Shown piece by piece: positions 24,156 to 32,028 of a stretch of 64,000 nucleotides of DNA. The stretch spans positions 39,250-103,249 of the forward strand of contig JAGBPB010000077.1 in NCBI GenBank assembly GCA_017633615.1, in the 5' to 3' direction. A model generated the notes under the pieces. The model was given only the letters and a program-made list of their open reading frames with translations. It was not told the origin of the DNA and did no database searches. Source of the DNA: Bacteroidaceae bacterium (GTDB lineage Bacteria > Bacteroidota > Bacteroidia > Bacteroidales > Bacteroidaceae). The stretch's first letter is position 1, and every line of letters starts with the position of its first letter. The position numbers and the translations under genes were made by a program.

Positions 24156-26291
24156 ATGGCAACATTACAGAAAATCAGAAGCAAAGGACCACTGCTTCTT
24201 ATCGTTATCGGTCTTGCCATGCTGGCCTTTATCCTTGGTGATGCATGGAAGATTATCCGTCCTAACCAGGGCGTTCAGTATGTAGGATCAATTGATGGCA
24301 ATGACATCTCAGCCATGGATTTCCAGAAAGAGCTGGAGAATTACACTGAGGTAGTCAAGTTTGTCAATCAGACAAATGATCTGACAGAAGATCAGATGAA
24401 CTCACTCAGGGATGAGGTGTGGGCTATGATGGTTCGCAACAATATTCTTGAGAAGGAGACTTCAGCCATAGGTCTTACTGTTACTGAAGCTGAGGTAAGA
24501 GACGCCATTGAGCGCGGTACAGATCCTATTCTGTCAGGAACACCGTTCAATGATGAAAACGGTAAGTTTGATGCTGATATCCTTAAGAACTTCCTGGCTT
24601 TCTATCAGTCACTGGACAAAGAGAACATCTCTTATGAGGAGTACAGCCAATATGAGAGCATGTACAAATACTGGCTCTTTATTGAGAATGACATAAAGAG
24701 CGGTTTGCTTTACACTAAATATCTCTCTCTTGTCAAGGGATCAATTGTATCAAATCCCATTGCAGCCAAGAACTCATTTGAGAACCGTATCAAAAGAGCT
24801 GATGTGCTTATGGCATCAATTCCTTTCACTTCAGTTCCCGATGCAGACGTTACGCTGACCAAATCAGATATCAAGAAGGTGTATGCTGAGAACAAGGAGT
24901 CAATGTACACATACGCTGAGAATCGTGACATCTATTACATAGATTATGAGATAGAGCCGAGTCAGGCTGACCGCGAAGCTCTTAAGGCTGAGGTGAATGA
25001 AATAACAACCCAGCTTGAGGATGATATGGATGACTATGCTGCATTCCTGCGCCGTGCCGGTTCAGAGATAGCATTCAGCGAGGTTGCCCGTTCTGCCAAG
25101 AACCTTCCTGAGGATGTAGCTGAGAGACTTGATTCTGTCAATGCAAACGGTGTGTTCGGTCCTTATTATTGCGAGGATGATGATACATACAACGCTTTCA
25201 AGCTTTTGGGCACAGTTAACGGCTATGATTCAATTCAAGTTCAGCTGATGCAGGTTGTAATGAGCGATGAGGCAGCTGCCGACAAGCGTGTTGACAGCAT
25301 ACTCACTGCCCTCAAGAAGGGAGCAAGCTTTGAGGCTATCGCTGAGAGCTACGGTCAGAGGGCTTCTGAACAATGGACTGCAGCCGATACATATGAGCCT
25401 GCTACTTTAAGTGGTGACAATGCTGCTTATCTGAATAAGATCAACAGCATGAAGAAGGGTGAGTCATCCAGCCTTAAGGTAGAGGGCGGTGTCGTTATCA
25501 TCAAGATACTTGATAACAAGACTCCTCTTAAGAAGTACAATCTGGCTATTGTAAAGCGTCCAGTTGAGTTCAGTGAACAGACAAGCAATGATGCTTATAA
25601 TAAACTGAGCCTCTTTGTTGCACAGAACAGCACCATCGATGAGCTCAAGGAAAATGCAGAGGATTCAGATTTCCGCCTGCTTTATTATCCTGGCTTTGAG
25701 AACTACAGCTATAATGTAGGTGGCGTGGCCAAGAGCCACGAGGCTCTGCGCTGGGTCTTCAGTGCTCAGAAGGGTGAGGTCTCACGCATATTTGAGGTAG
25801 GTAATGCGAATGATCATCTTCTGGTGGTTGCTGTTGATGAGATCCATCCGCGTGGTTACCGCAGTGTAGATGATGCTACTCAGGTCCTCTCACTCAGAGC
25901 TATTAAGGACAAGAAGTCAGATGTTTTGAAGGATAAGCTGGCAGGTCTCTCATTTGATGAGATCAAGGCTATTCCTGAGGCAAACGTTGATACTGTAAAA
26001 TTCCTCAACTTTACCAACTCAGCTTATATTGCATCAGTTTATTCAAATGAGCCTACACTTGGTCCCAGTGTCATGAACCTTGAGCAGGGTAAACTGACAG
26101 TTCCTATGGTTGGTGAAAACTGCGTATATGTAGCTGAAAAGATTTCAGCCGATGAGTATTCTGCAGAGTTTGATGAAAAGGCTGAGAAGGCTCGTCTTCA
26201 GACTATTTCCGCAAGTCAGATACCCGGCCAGATCCTGGATGCTCTCTATTATGAAGCTAAGGTGGTTGATAACCGCTACAAGATTTTCTAA
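24156..26291 (+). CDS. PpiD/SurA-type periplasmic folding factor
   Basis: A 711-residue protein, membrane-anchored by one N-terminal helix (LLLIVIGLAMLAFILGDAW, about residues 12-30), with the rest in the periplasm. It has the SurA_N_3 chaperone region (YVGSIDGNDISAMDFQKELENYTEVV onward, with the NQG/NG-type start of PpiD proteins). A parvulin-like rotamase region lies around residues 345-450 (VQLMQVVMSDEAAADKRVDSILTALKKGASFEAIAESYG), followed by an extra C-terminal domain usual in Bacteroidota PpiD. It probably assists folding of outer-membrane proteins, fitting the envelope genes upstream. Parvulin catalytic residues are not clearly conserved, so it may act mainly as a chaperone. It ends before a strong bidirectional terminator. 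Confidence 0.86.
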   Translation: MATLQKIRSKGPLLLIVIGLAMLAFILGDAWKIIRPNQGVQYVGSIDGNDISAMDFQKELENYTEVVKFVNQTNDLTEDQMNSLRDEVWAMMVRNNILEKETSAIGLTVTEAEVRDAIERGTDPILSGTPFNDENGKFDADILKNFLAFYQSLDKENISYEEYSQYESMYKYWLFIENDIKSGLLYTKYLSLVKGSIVSNPIAAKNSFENRIKRADVLMASIPFTSVPDADVTLTKSDIKKVYAENKESMYTYAENRDIYYIDYEIEPSQADREALKAEVNEITTQLEDDMDDYAAFLRRAGSEIAFSEVARSAKNLPEDVAERLDSVNANGVFGPYYCEDDDTYNAFKLLGTVNGYDSIQVQLMQVVMSDEAAADKRVDSILTALKKGASFEAIAESYGQRASEQWTAADTYEPATLSGDNAAYLNKINSMKKGESSSLKVEGGVVIIKILDNKTPLKKYNLAIVKRPVEFSEQTSNDAYNKLSLFVAQNSTIDELKENAEDSDFRLLYYPGFENYSYNVGGVAKSHEALRWVFSAQKGEVSRIFEVGNANDHLLVVAVDEIHPRGYRSVDDATQVLSLRAIKDKKSDVLKDKLAGLSFDEIKAIPEANVDTVKFLNFTNSAYIASVYSNEPTLGPSVMNLEQGKLTVPMVGENCVYVAEKISADEYSAEFDEKAEKARLQTISASQIPGQILDALYYEAKVVDNRYKIF

Positions 26292-26304
26292 TCGATACTG
26301 ATTA

Positions 26305-26350
26305 TACAAAAAAGAATCCCTCGGAGATTTCCGAGGGATTCTTTTTTGTA
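26305..26350. terminator. Strong bidirectional terminator between ppiD-like and ilvC
   Basis: A perfect 21-bp stem (26305-26325 with 26330-26350) closes a 4-nt loop GATT. The outer part is A6 on the left and T6 on the right, so it terminates both the forward PpiD-like transcript and the leftward ilv operon. Confidence 0.93.
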
Positions 26351-26362
26351 TGACCTTTTGGA

Positions 26363-27403
26363 TCAGTTGTTCTCAGGACGGAGTTTGCGGACAACTGCGC
26401 CGGTCTGCCACATCTCGCTGTCGCGCAGGGCAGCCAGCTCTTTCTCAAGACCCTCACGATAGCCGGGCTTTGAGTTGCTGTCAATTGAGATCTGAGCCTC
26501 GTTACCGCACTTAACGCTTGCGTAGAGCTTCTGTACAACGGGCTTGATTGCATCGTGGAACGGGCCCATCCAGTCCAAAGCACCACGCTGTGCTGTGGTT
26601 GAGCAGTTAGCATACATCCAGTCCATACCCTTCTGAGCAAAGAGAGGCATGAGTGACTGAGTGAGCTCTTCAACAGTCTCGTTGAATGCCTCAGAAGGAG
26701 TGTGACCGTTCTCACGGAGAACCTCATACTGAGCCAGGAGCAGACCCTGGATAGCACCCATCAGTGAACCGCGCTCACCGGTCAGGTCAGATGTTGCCTC
26801 GCGGATGAATGTGGTCTCAAACAGGTAACCGGAACCTATACCGATACCGAAAGCCAGAACCTTCTCAAGAGCCTTGCCTGATGCGTCCTGATATACAGCG
26901 TATGAGCTGTTCAGACCGCGACCCTCAAGGAACATGGTGCGGAGTGATGTACCTGAACCCTTGGGAGCAACCATGATAACATCGATATCCTTGGGAGGAA
27001 CAACGCCGGTACGGTCGTTCCAGGTGATTGCGAATCCGTGTGAGAAATAGAGAGTCTTGCCGGGAGTCAGGTAAGGCTTGATGTTAGGCCACTGCTGCAT
27101 CTGAGCTGCATCGGACAGAAGCATGCAGATGATTGTACCCTTCTGGGCAGCCTCCTCAATTGAGAACAGGGTTTTGCCGGGAACCCAACCGTCAGCAACA
27201 GCCTTGTCAAAGGTCTTGCCCTGACGCTGGCCAACAATTACGTTGAAACCGTTGTCACGCAGGTTGCAGGCCTGTCCAGGACCCTGAACGCCGTAACCTA
27301 TAACTGCAATTGTCTCATTCTTGAGCACCTCGCGGGCTTTCTCCAGCGGGAACTCCTCACGTGTCATTACCTCTTCAATGACACCGCCGAAATTCATTTT
27401 CAT
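26363..27403 (-). CDS. ilvC: Ketol-acid reductoisomerase (class I)
   Basis: Converts acetolactate or acetohydroxybutyrate to the dihydroxy acid in Val/Ile/Leu synthesis, using NAD(P)H and Mg. At 346 residues it is the short class I form. The Rossmann motif is AVIGYGVQGPGQACNLRDNGFNVIVGQRQG; the metal-binding knotted domain includes ERGSLMGAIQGLLLAQYEVL and NETVEELTQSLMPLFAQKG. It is the last gene of the leftward ilvDBNC operon. The 183 bp between ilvN and ilvC are filled largely by a hexamer-repeat element, and the stop is followed by a strong terminator. Confidence 0.96.
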   Translation of the reverse strand: MKMNFGGVIEEVMTREEFPLEKAREVLKNETIAVIGYGVQGPGQACNLRDNGFNVIVGQRQGKTFDKAVADGWVPGKTLFSIEEAAQKGTIICMLLSDAAQMQQWPNIKPYLTPGKTLYFSHGFAITWNDRTGVVPPKDIDVIMVAPKGSGTSLRTMFLEGRGLNSSYAVYQDASGKALEKVLAFGIGIGSGYLFETTFIREATSDLTGERGSLMGAIQGLLLAQYEVLRENGHTPSEAFNETVEELTQSLMPLFAQKGMDWMYANCSTTAQRGALDWMGPFHDAIKPVVQKLYASVKCGNEAQISIDSNSKPGYREGLEKELAALRDSEMWQTGAVVRKLRPENN

Positions 27404-27446
27404 AGTTTCTTGTTGTTATTATGTAGTTAATATGTTTTTTTAAAAC

Positions 27447-27587
27447 TTTGGCTTTGGCTTTGGCTTTGACTTTGGCTTTGGCTTTGGCTTTGACTTTGGC
27501 TTTGGCCTTGGCATTGGCTACCATCCGGTGCGTAATCTTTCGACCCGAAGGGTCGCTAAAAAAGCCAACGCCAATGCCAACGTTATT
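27447..27587. repeat. Hexamer-arm palindromic repeat, copy 1 (between ilvN and ilvC)
   Basis: Twelve tandem hexamers of the form TTTGGC (variants TTTGAC, CTTGGC, ATTGGC) run from 27447 to 27518. A core TACCATCCGGTGCGTAA follows, then a small hairpin CGACCC-GAA-GGGTCG (27541-27555), and three inverted hexamers GCCAAC/GCCAAT/GCCAAC (27564-27581). Left and right arms are complementary, so the RNA can fold on itself. The reverse complement of the core matches copies 2 and 3. The array reads as AKAKAK or ALALAL in frame, but no gene is implied. Confidence 0.85.
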
Positions 27588-28144
27588 CACGGTTTTTTTC
27601 GACCGTAACGGGCTTCCATCTTGTCCAGATACTCGTTTACATGCTCAATGCGGGCACGTGTAATGGCCACGCGGCCGGAACTTACAAACTGTAGCAGACC
27701 GCCCTGTGCAGAAAGCTCACGATTAAGGGCTGTGATATCCTCAGTGCGGCCGGTCTTCTCAATGACGGAAAAGGTTGAGTTCACCTCAATCAGTTTGGCT
27801 CCGTAGCGGCGTATGATCTTGGACATCTCAGGGTTCTCAGTCAGCACGCTGGTAACCACTTTGTAGAGGGCTACCTCCTGCATGAATATCTCAGCATCGG
27901 TAAAGTACTGGCACTGCAGTACATCGACCTTCTTTTCAATCTGATCCACAATCTTGACTATGGTCTCAGCATCGGCCAAGGCGGTTATTGTATAGCGGTG
28001 TACGCCCGGTATTGATGAGGCTGATACGTTCAGACTCTCAATGTTTACCTGACGGCGCGTGAACACTGCGGTAACCTGGTTCAGGATACCGGCTATGTTC
28101 TCCGAGTGAACAATCAGCGTATATAGTTTTTTCTCGTTTTCCAT
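27587..28144 (-). CDS. ilvN: Acetolactate synthase small (regulatory) subunit
   Basis: Regulatory subunit of acetohydroxyacid synthase; binds valine for feedback inhibition. It has 185 residues. The N-terminal ACT domain (LYTLIVHSENIAGILNQVTAVFTRRQVNIESLNVSAS) contains the conserved loop where valine binds, followed by VHRYTITALADAETIVKIVDQIEKKVDVLQ and the C-terminal ALS_ss domain (ALYKVVTSVLTENPEMSKIIRRYGAKLIEVNSTFSVIEKTG). It lies between ilvB and ilvC in the leftward operon and is separated from both neighbours by hexamer-repeat elements. Confidence 0.95.
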   Translation of the reverse strand: MENEKKLYTLIVHSENIAGILNQVTAVFTRRQVNIESLNVSASSIPGVHRYTITALADAETIVKIVDQIEKKVDVLQCQYFTDAEIFMQEVALYKVVTSVLTENPEMSKIIRRYGAKLIEVNSTFSVIEKTGRTEDITALNRELSAQGGLLQFVSSGRVAITRARIEHVNEYLDKMEARYGRKKP

Positions 28145-28157
28145 ATATGTTTATTAC

Positions 28158-28223
28158 TTTGGCCTTGGCGTTGGCTTTACGCACCGCATGGTGGCCAAAG
28201 CCAAAGCTAATGCCAAAGTTATT
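28158..28223. repeat. Hexamer-arm palindromic repeat, copy 2 (between ilvB and ilvN)
   Basis: Three left units (TTTGGC, CTTGGC, GTTGGC) at 28158-28175 are followed by the core ACGCACCGCATGGTGGCC and four right units (GCCAAA, GCCAAA, GCTAAT, GCCAAA) at 28194-28217, ending in GTTATT as copy 1 does. The arms are complementary. The right end reaches the ilvB stop codon. Confidence 0.85.
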
Positions 28224-29926
28224 TAAATTTCAAATATCATCTTATCTACCGAGTTTCCGGGCGGAATCATCGGCATAACATTTTCCTCATCCATAACTGC
28301 TGCTTCAAGCAGGAACGGCCCCTTGGCATTTATCATCTGCTTTACGGCATTCTTTAGCTGGCTACGGTCAGTAACAAGTATGTAGGGTATTCCGTAAGCC
28401 GATGCTATCTTGCTGTAGTCAGGGTTCATCATGTGGGTGCATGAGTAACGGCTCTCAAACATCATCTGCTGCCACTGACGCACGTTACCAAGATAGGTGT
28501 TATTCATCAGAATCATCTTGACGGGTGCCTGGTTCTCCATTATGGTACCCAGTTCCTGAATGTTCATCTGGAAACCTCCGTCGCCAAAGAATGCCAGTAT
28601 CATACGTTCAGGCGCACCGAATGTGGCTCCTATTGCAGCCGGCATGCAGAATCCCATTGTGCCCAGTCCGCCCGATGTTACTATGCTGCGCGGTGAGCGG
28701 TACTTGAAGTAACGTGATGCGAACATCTGGTTCAGGCCTACATCTGTTACCAGCACGGAGTCTGAAGGAGACTGATTGCTTACTTCAGTCACGACCTCAC
28801 CCATCTTGAGAGGTCCGTCCTTGGGATGTATGGCACTGTCAATCACTTTGTCATATTCCTCCTTGTCAAGCGGCTTGAAGCTGTCAATCCACTCTTTGTG
28901 ATCGGCCTTGTCCATACGCTCGGTGATGAGCTGCAGGGTCTGGCGGCAGTCGCCCAGTACGGTTACATCGGGCTTTACGTTCTTGCCGAACTCTGACTTG
29001 TCTATATCCAGATGTATTATCTTGGCTTGCTTGGCATATGTGGAGAGTGTGCCTGTTACGCGGTCATCAAAACGCATACCGACTGCAATAAGCACATCAC
29101 ACTCATTTGTCTTTACATTTGGAGCCAGGTTGCCGTGCATGCCAAGCATACCCATGTTGAGAGGGTGCTCGCTGGGCAGGGCGGCAAGACCAAGCAGCGT
29201 GCGTGCTGCGGGCAGGTTACCTTTTTCAATAAACTCAGCCAACTCTTTCTCAGCGTGACCAAGCTCTACACCGTGACCAACCAGAACTAACGGCTTCCTG
29301 GCACTGTTTATCAGTGCTATAGCATCATTAATCTGTGACTCTATTGGATCAGGTGCAGGTATATAACTGCGAACGTAATCAATTGTGGCGGGTTTGAAGT
29401 CTATCTGCTGCACCTGTGCAGTCTTGGTAAAGTCAAGCACTACGGGGCCCGGACGGCCTGAGCCTGCTATATAGAAAGCTCGTGCCACAGCCCAGGCTAT
29501 ATCCTCGGCGCGGCGTATCTGATAACTCCACTTGGTGATAGGCTGGGTTACGCCTACAAGGTCAATCTCCTGGAAAGCATCTGTTCCCAGGGCATCAGTA
29601 CCTACCTGACCTGCAATCACTACTATCGGAGTACTGTCAAGCATGGCATCGCTGATGCCGGTTATGGTGTTTGTGGCACCCGGTCCGCTGGTTACGATGG
29701 CCACACCGGTACGGCCCGATACGCGGGCATAGCCCTGTGCGGCGTGGGTGGCACCCTGCTCGTGACGTACCAGAATCTGCTTAAGGTCCGTGCGGTGGCC
29801 GTAAAGTGCATCAAATACCTTGATGATAGAGCCGCCGGGGTAAGCAAACACTGTGTCAACGCCCTCGGCAAGCAGTGATCGGAGCAAAGCCTCGGCTCCA
29901 CAAATATGTTCTGTCATAACGTTCAT
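28223..29926 (-). CDS. ilvB: Acetolactate synthase large (catalytic) subunit
   Basis: Thiamine-diphosphate enzyme that makes acetolactate (Val/Leu) and acetohydroxybutyrate (Ile). It has 567 residues. The N-terminal TPP/pyrimidine domain contains [19 protein letters not shown] and the catalytic Glu in [33 protein letters not shown]. The central FAD-binding-like domain includes [34 protein letters not shown]. The C-terminal TPP motif is [16 protein letters not shown] then [12 protein letters not shown]. The start overlaps the end of ilvD by 4 bp, indicating coupling. It is followed by repeat copy 2 and ilvN. Confidence 0.97.
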   Translation of the reverse strand: MNVMTEHICGAEALLRSLLAEGVDTVFAYPGGSIIKVFDALYGHRTDLKQILVRHEQGATHAAQGYARVSGRTGVAIVTSGPGATNTITGISDAMLDSTPIVVIAGQVGTDALGTDAFQEIDLVGVTQPITKWSYQIRRAEDIAWAVARAFYIAGSGRPGPVVLDFTKTAQVQQIDFKPATIDYVRSYIPAPDPIESQINDAIALINSARKPLVLVGHGVELGHAEKELAEFIEKGNLPAARTLLGLAALPSEHPLNMGMLGMHGNLAPNVKTNECDVLIAVGMRFDDRVTGTLSTYAKQAKIIHLDIDKSEFGKNVKPDVTVLGDCRQTLQLITERMDKADHKEWIDSFKPLDKEEYDKVIDSAIHPKDGPLKMGEVVTEVSNQSPSDSVLVTDVGLNQMFASRYFKYRSPRSIVTSGGLGTMGFCMPAAIGATFGAPERMILAFFGDGGFQMNIQELGTIMENQAPVKMILMNNTYLGNVRQWQQMMFESRYSCTHMMNPDYSKIASAYGIPYILVTDRSQLKNAVKQMINAKGPFLLEAAVMDEENVMPMIPPGNSVDKMIFEI

Positions 29927-31725
29927 TCTATTATTCTTACGCCTCCCTTATCGGCAGAACTTACCATGTTGGCGTATGCCTTGAGGCTCTTGGCAACAAC
30001 ACGCTTGCGGGTGAGCGGACGCATGGGGCGGGCTGCAAGTTCTGCATCGTTCAAGCGTACGTTTATGCTGCGTGCGGGTATGTCTATATCTATTATATCT
30101 CCATCCAGGACCTTACCTATGGCACCGCCATTGGCTGCTTCAGGTGAGATATGTCCTATACTCAGGCCTGATGTGCCGCCGCTGAAACGGCCGTCGGTGA
30201 TGAGGGCGCACTCCTTACCCAGATGGCGTGACTTGATATATGAGGTGGGGTAAAGCATCTCCTGCATACCGGGGCCTCCCTTGGGGCCTTCATGGGTGAT
30301 GACAACTACATCGCCGGCTACAACCTTGCCGCCAAGTATGCCGTCAACGGCATCCTCCTGTGAGTCAAATACCTTGGCGGGGCCTGAGAACTTCCAGATA
30401 CTCTCATCAACACCTGCGGTCTTTACAACGCAGCCGTCAACTGCAATGTTGCCCTTGAGTATGGCCAGACCGCCATCCTTGGTGTAGGCGTGCTGCAGGT
30501 CACGGATGCAACCTTCTGCGCGGTCAGTATCCAACTCACTGTATGTGCAATCCTGTGAACCCAACTCAGTACTGAACTTACGTGCAGGTGCGGTTGAGTA
30601 GATGCGCTTGGCCTCAGGGTCAATAATATCCTTGAGTATGCTATACTTATCAATCAACTCTCCGTAAGTGTATCCGGTTACACTCTTGGCATCAGTGTGG
30701 AGCAAGCCGCCTTTAGCTAATTCGGCCAGGATATTCAATACACCGCCTGCGCGGCCTACATCCTGTACGTGATACTTCTGGGTATTGGGTGCTACCTTGC
30801 AAAGGCACGGAATGTTCCTTGACAGACGGTCTATGTCATCCATCTTGAAGTCAACACCGGCCTCATATGCTACGGCAAGCAGGTGCAATATTGTATTTGT
30901 AGAACCGCCCATGGCTATATCCAGGTTCATGGCGTTCTCAAAGTTCTTCTTTTGTGCTATGCTGCGGGGCAAAACGCTTTCATCACCGTTCTCATAGTAC
31001 TTGAATGCGTTCTTTACAACCAGGGCGGCTGCATCCTTCATCAACTGTACGCGGTTTTTATGCGTAGCCAGGATTGTTCCGTTGCCGGGCAGTGACATAC
31101 CCAGTGCCTCGGTAAGGCAGTTCATTGAGTTTGCGGTGAACATACCTGAGCAGCATCCGCAACCAGGGCAGGCTGCACGCTCTATTGCTTCAACATCGGC
31201 ATCCGATACGCTCTCATCGGCAGACTTGATCATTGCATCAATCAGGTCCAGATGTGCGCTTCCCAGTTCACCGGCCTCCATGGGACCGCCGCTTACAAAT
31301 ACGGTGGGGATGTTCAGACGCATGGCTGCCATAAGCATACCCGGAGTGATCTTGTCACAATTGCTTATGCAAACCAGTGCATCGGCCTTGTGGGCATTTA
31401 CCATGTACTCAACGCTGTCAGCAATTATGTCACGTGAGGGCAGGGAGTAGAGCATTCCGTCATGACCCATGGCAATGCCGTCATCAACAGCAATGGTATT
31501 GAATTCTGCGGCAAAGCAGCCCAGTCGCTCAATCTCAGCCTTGACAATCTGGCCGGCTTCATGCAGATGGGTATGGCCGGGTACAAACTGTGTGAATGAG
31601 TTTGCAATTGCTATGATAGGCTTGCCCAGCTGCCCTGGTTTCATGCCGTTGGCTACCCAGAGGGCTCTGGCTCCTGCCATGCGGCGCCCTATGGTACACT
31701 GATCACTGCGTAACGGAATCCTCAT
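29923..31725 (-). CDS. ilvD: Dihydroxy-acid dehydratase
   Basis: Fe-S enzyme that dehydrates dihydroxy acids to the keto acids of valine and isoleucine. It has 600 residues. The characteristic [19 protein letters not shown] block carries the cluster-ligand cysteines. Other family blocks are [66 protein letters not shown] and [22 protein letters not shown]. It is the first structural gene of ilvDBNC. Its start lies 89 bp downstream of the stop of a Val/Ile-rich leader peptide, with a terminator hairpin between, so expression is probably set by attenuation. Confidence 0.97.
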   Translation of the reverse strand: MRIPLRSDQCTIGRRMAGARALWVANGMKPGQLGKPIIAIANSFTQFVPGHTHLHEAGQIVKAEIERLGCFAAEFNTIAVDDGIAMGHDGMLYSLPSRDIIADSVEYMVNAHKADALVCISNCDKITPGMLMAAMRLNIPTVFVSGGPMEAGELGSAHLDLIDAMIKSADESVSDADVEAIERAACPGCGCCSGMFTANSMNCLTEALGMSLPGNGTILATHKNRVQLMKDAAALVVKNAFKYYENGDESVLPRSIAQKKNFENAMNLDIAMGGSTNTILHLLAVAYEAGVDFKMDDIDRLSRNIPCLCKVAPNTQKYHVQDVGRAGGVLNILAELAKGGLLHTDAKSVTGYTYGELIDKYSILKDIIDPEAKRIYSTAPARKFSTELGSQDCTYSELDTDRAEGCIRDLQHAYTKDGGLAILKGNIAVDGCVVKTAGVDESIWKFSGPAKVFDSQEDAVDGILGGKVVAGDVVVITHEGPKGGPGMQEMLYPTSYIKSRHLGKECALITDGRFSGGTSGLSIGHISPEAANGGAIGKVLDGDIIDIDIPARSINVRLNDAELAARPMRPLTRKRVVAKSLKAYANMVSSADKGGVRIIE

Positions 31726-31755
31726 ATTGTTATCTTTTTGTATATATATTCAATC

Positions 31756-31784
31756 AAAAGCCCCTCTCCTTGTGGGAGAAGGGC
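31756..31784 (-). terminator. Attenuator terminator of the ilv operon
   Basis: On the minus strand the arms 31784-31775 and 31769-31760 make a 10-bp stem with one G-U pair and a short loop, followed by TTTT. It lies between the leader peptide and ilvD, so it can stop transcription before the structural genes. Confidence 0.8.
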
Positions 31785-31814
31785 CTGTATATAAATGTCA
31801 GGTAAACCTCTCCC
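31774..31814 (-). promoter_or_regulatory. Candidate antiterminator of the ilv attenuator
   Basis: Minus-strand GGGAGAGG (31814-31807), which begins directly after the leader stop codon, can pair over 8 bp (one G-U) with 31781-31774. That is the 5' arm of the terminator. GGAGAGG also occurs in the terminator 3' arm, so the two pairings exclude each other. Confidence 0.7.
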
Positions 31815-31883
31815 TTAACGCGCCGGCCCAACGACCACCACGCCTACTATGACAGATACTACTGACAGGTTATACATTATCAT
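31815..31883 (-). CDS. ilvL: Val/Ile-rich leader peptide of the ilv operon
   Basis: A 22-codon open frame (ATG at 31883, TAA at 31815-31817), too short for routine gene calls. Eight of 22 residues are Val, two Ile and one Leu; the central segment reads LSVVSVIVGVVVVG and includes four consecutive Val codons. It starts about 12 bases after the predicted transcription start and ends directly before the antiterminator arm, the geometry of a ribosome-mediated attenuator: stalling at Val codons would leave 31814-31807 free to pair, while completed translation would cover it and let the terminator form. A second in-frame ATG at 31877 gives 20 residues. The symbol is assigned by analogy with enterobacterial ilv leaders, not by sequence homology. 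Confidence 0.75.
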   Translation of the reverse strand: MIMYNLSVVSVIVGVVVVGPAR

Positions 31884-31900
31884 GTTCTTTAAAGTGACCG

Positions 31901-31930
31901 CAAAGATACCTATTTTATAAATAGGACAAA
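31901..31930 (-). promoter_or_regulatory. Promoter of the ilv operon with palindrome in the spacer
   Basis: Minus strand: TTTG (31930-31927), 18-bp spacer, TATCTTTG (31908-31901), a full match to the Bacteroidota consensus. The spacer holds a perfect palindrome CCTATTT-TAT-AAATAGG (31909-31925), a candidate operator. Confidence 0.75.
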
Positions 31931-31961
31931 ACAGTTTTATGCAAAATATGCAAAAAAGTAC

Positions 31962-31969
31962 TACCTTTG
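31962..31969 (+). promoter_or_regulatory. -7 promoter element of secA
   Basis: TACCTTTG, 59 bp upstream of the secA ATG and divergent from the ilv promoter. No exact TTTG at -33. Confidence 0.6.
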
Positions 31970-32028
31970 CATTTTGGCACGGGATTTGCCGTGTATATTG
32001 CATTAGTAACAAAACATAAAACCGCATA

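Noticed and set aside
27375..27590. Lys/Ala-repeat ORF (AKAKAK) on the minus strand and Leu/Ala-repeat ORF (ALALAL) on the plus strand at 27448-27663
   Set aside because: Both are translations of the tandem hexamer repeat; the minus-strand one begins at a GTG overlapping the ilvN stop region. They are too simple to be functional proteins.
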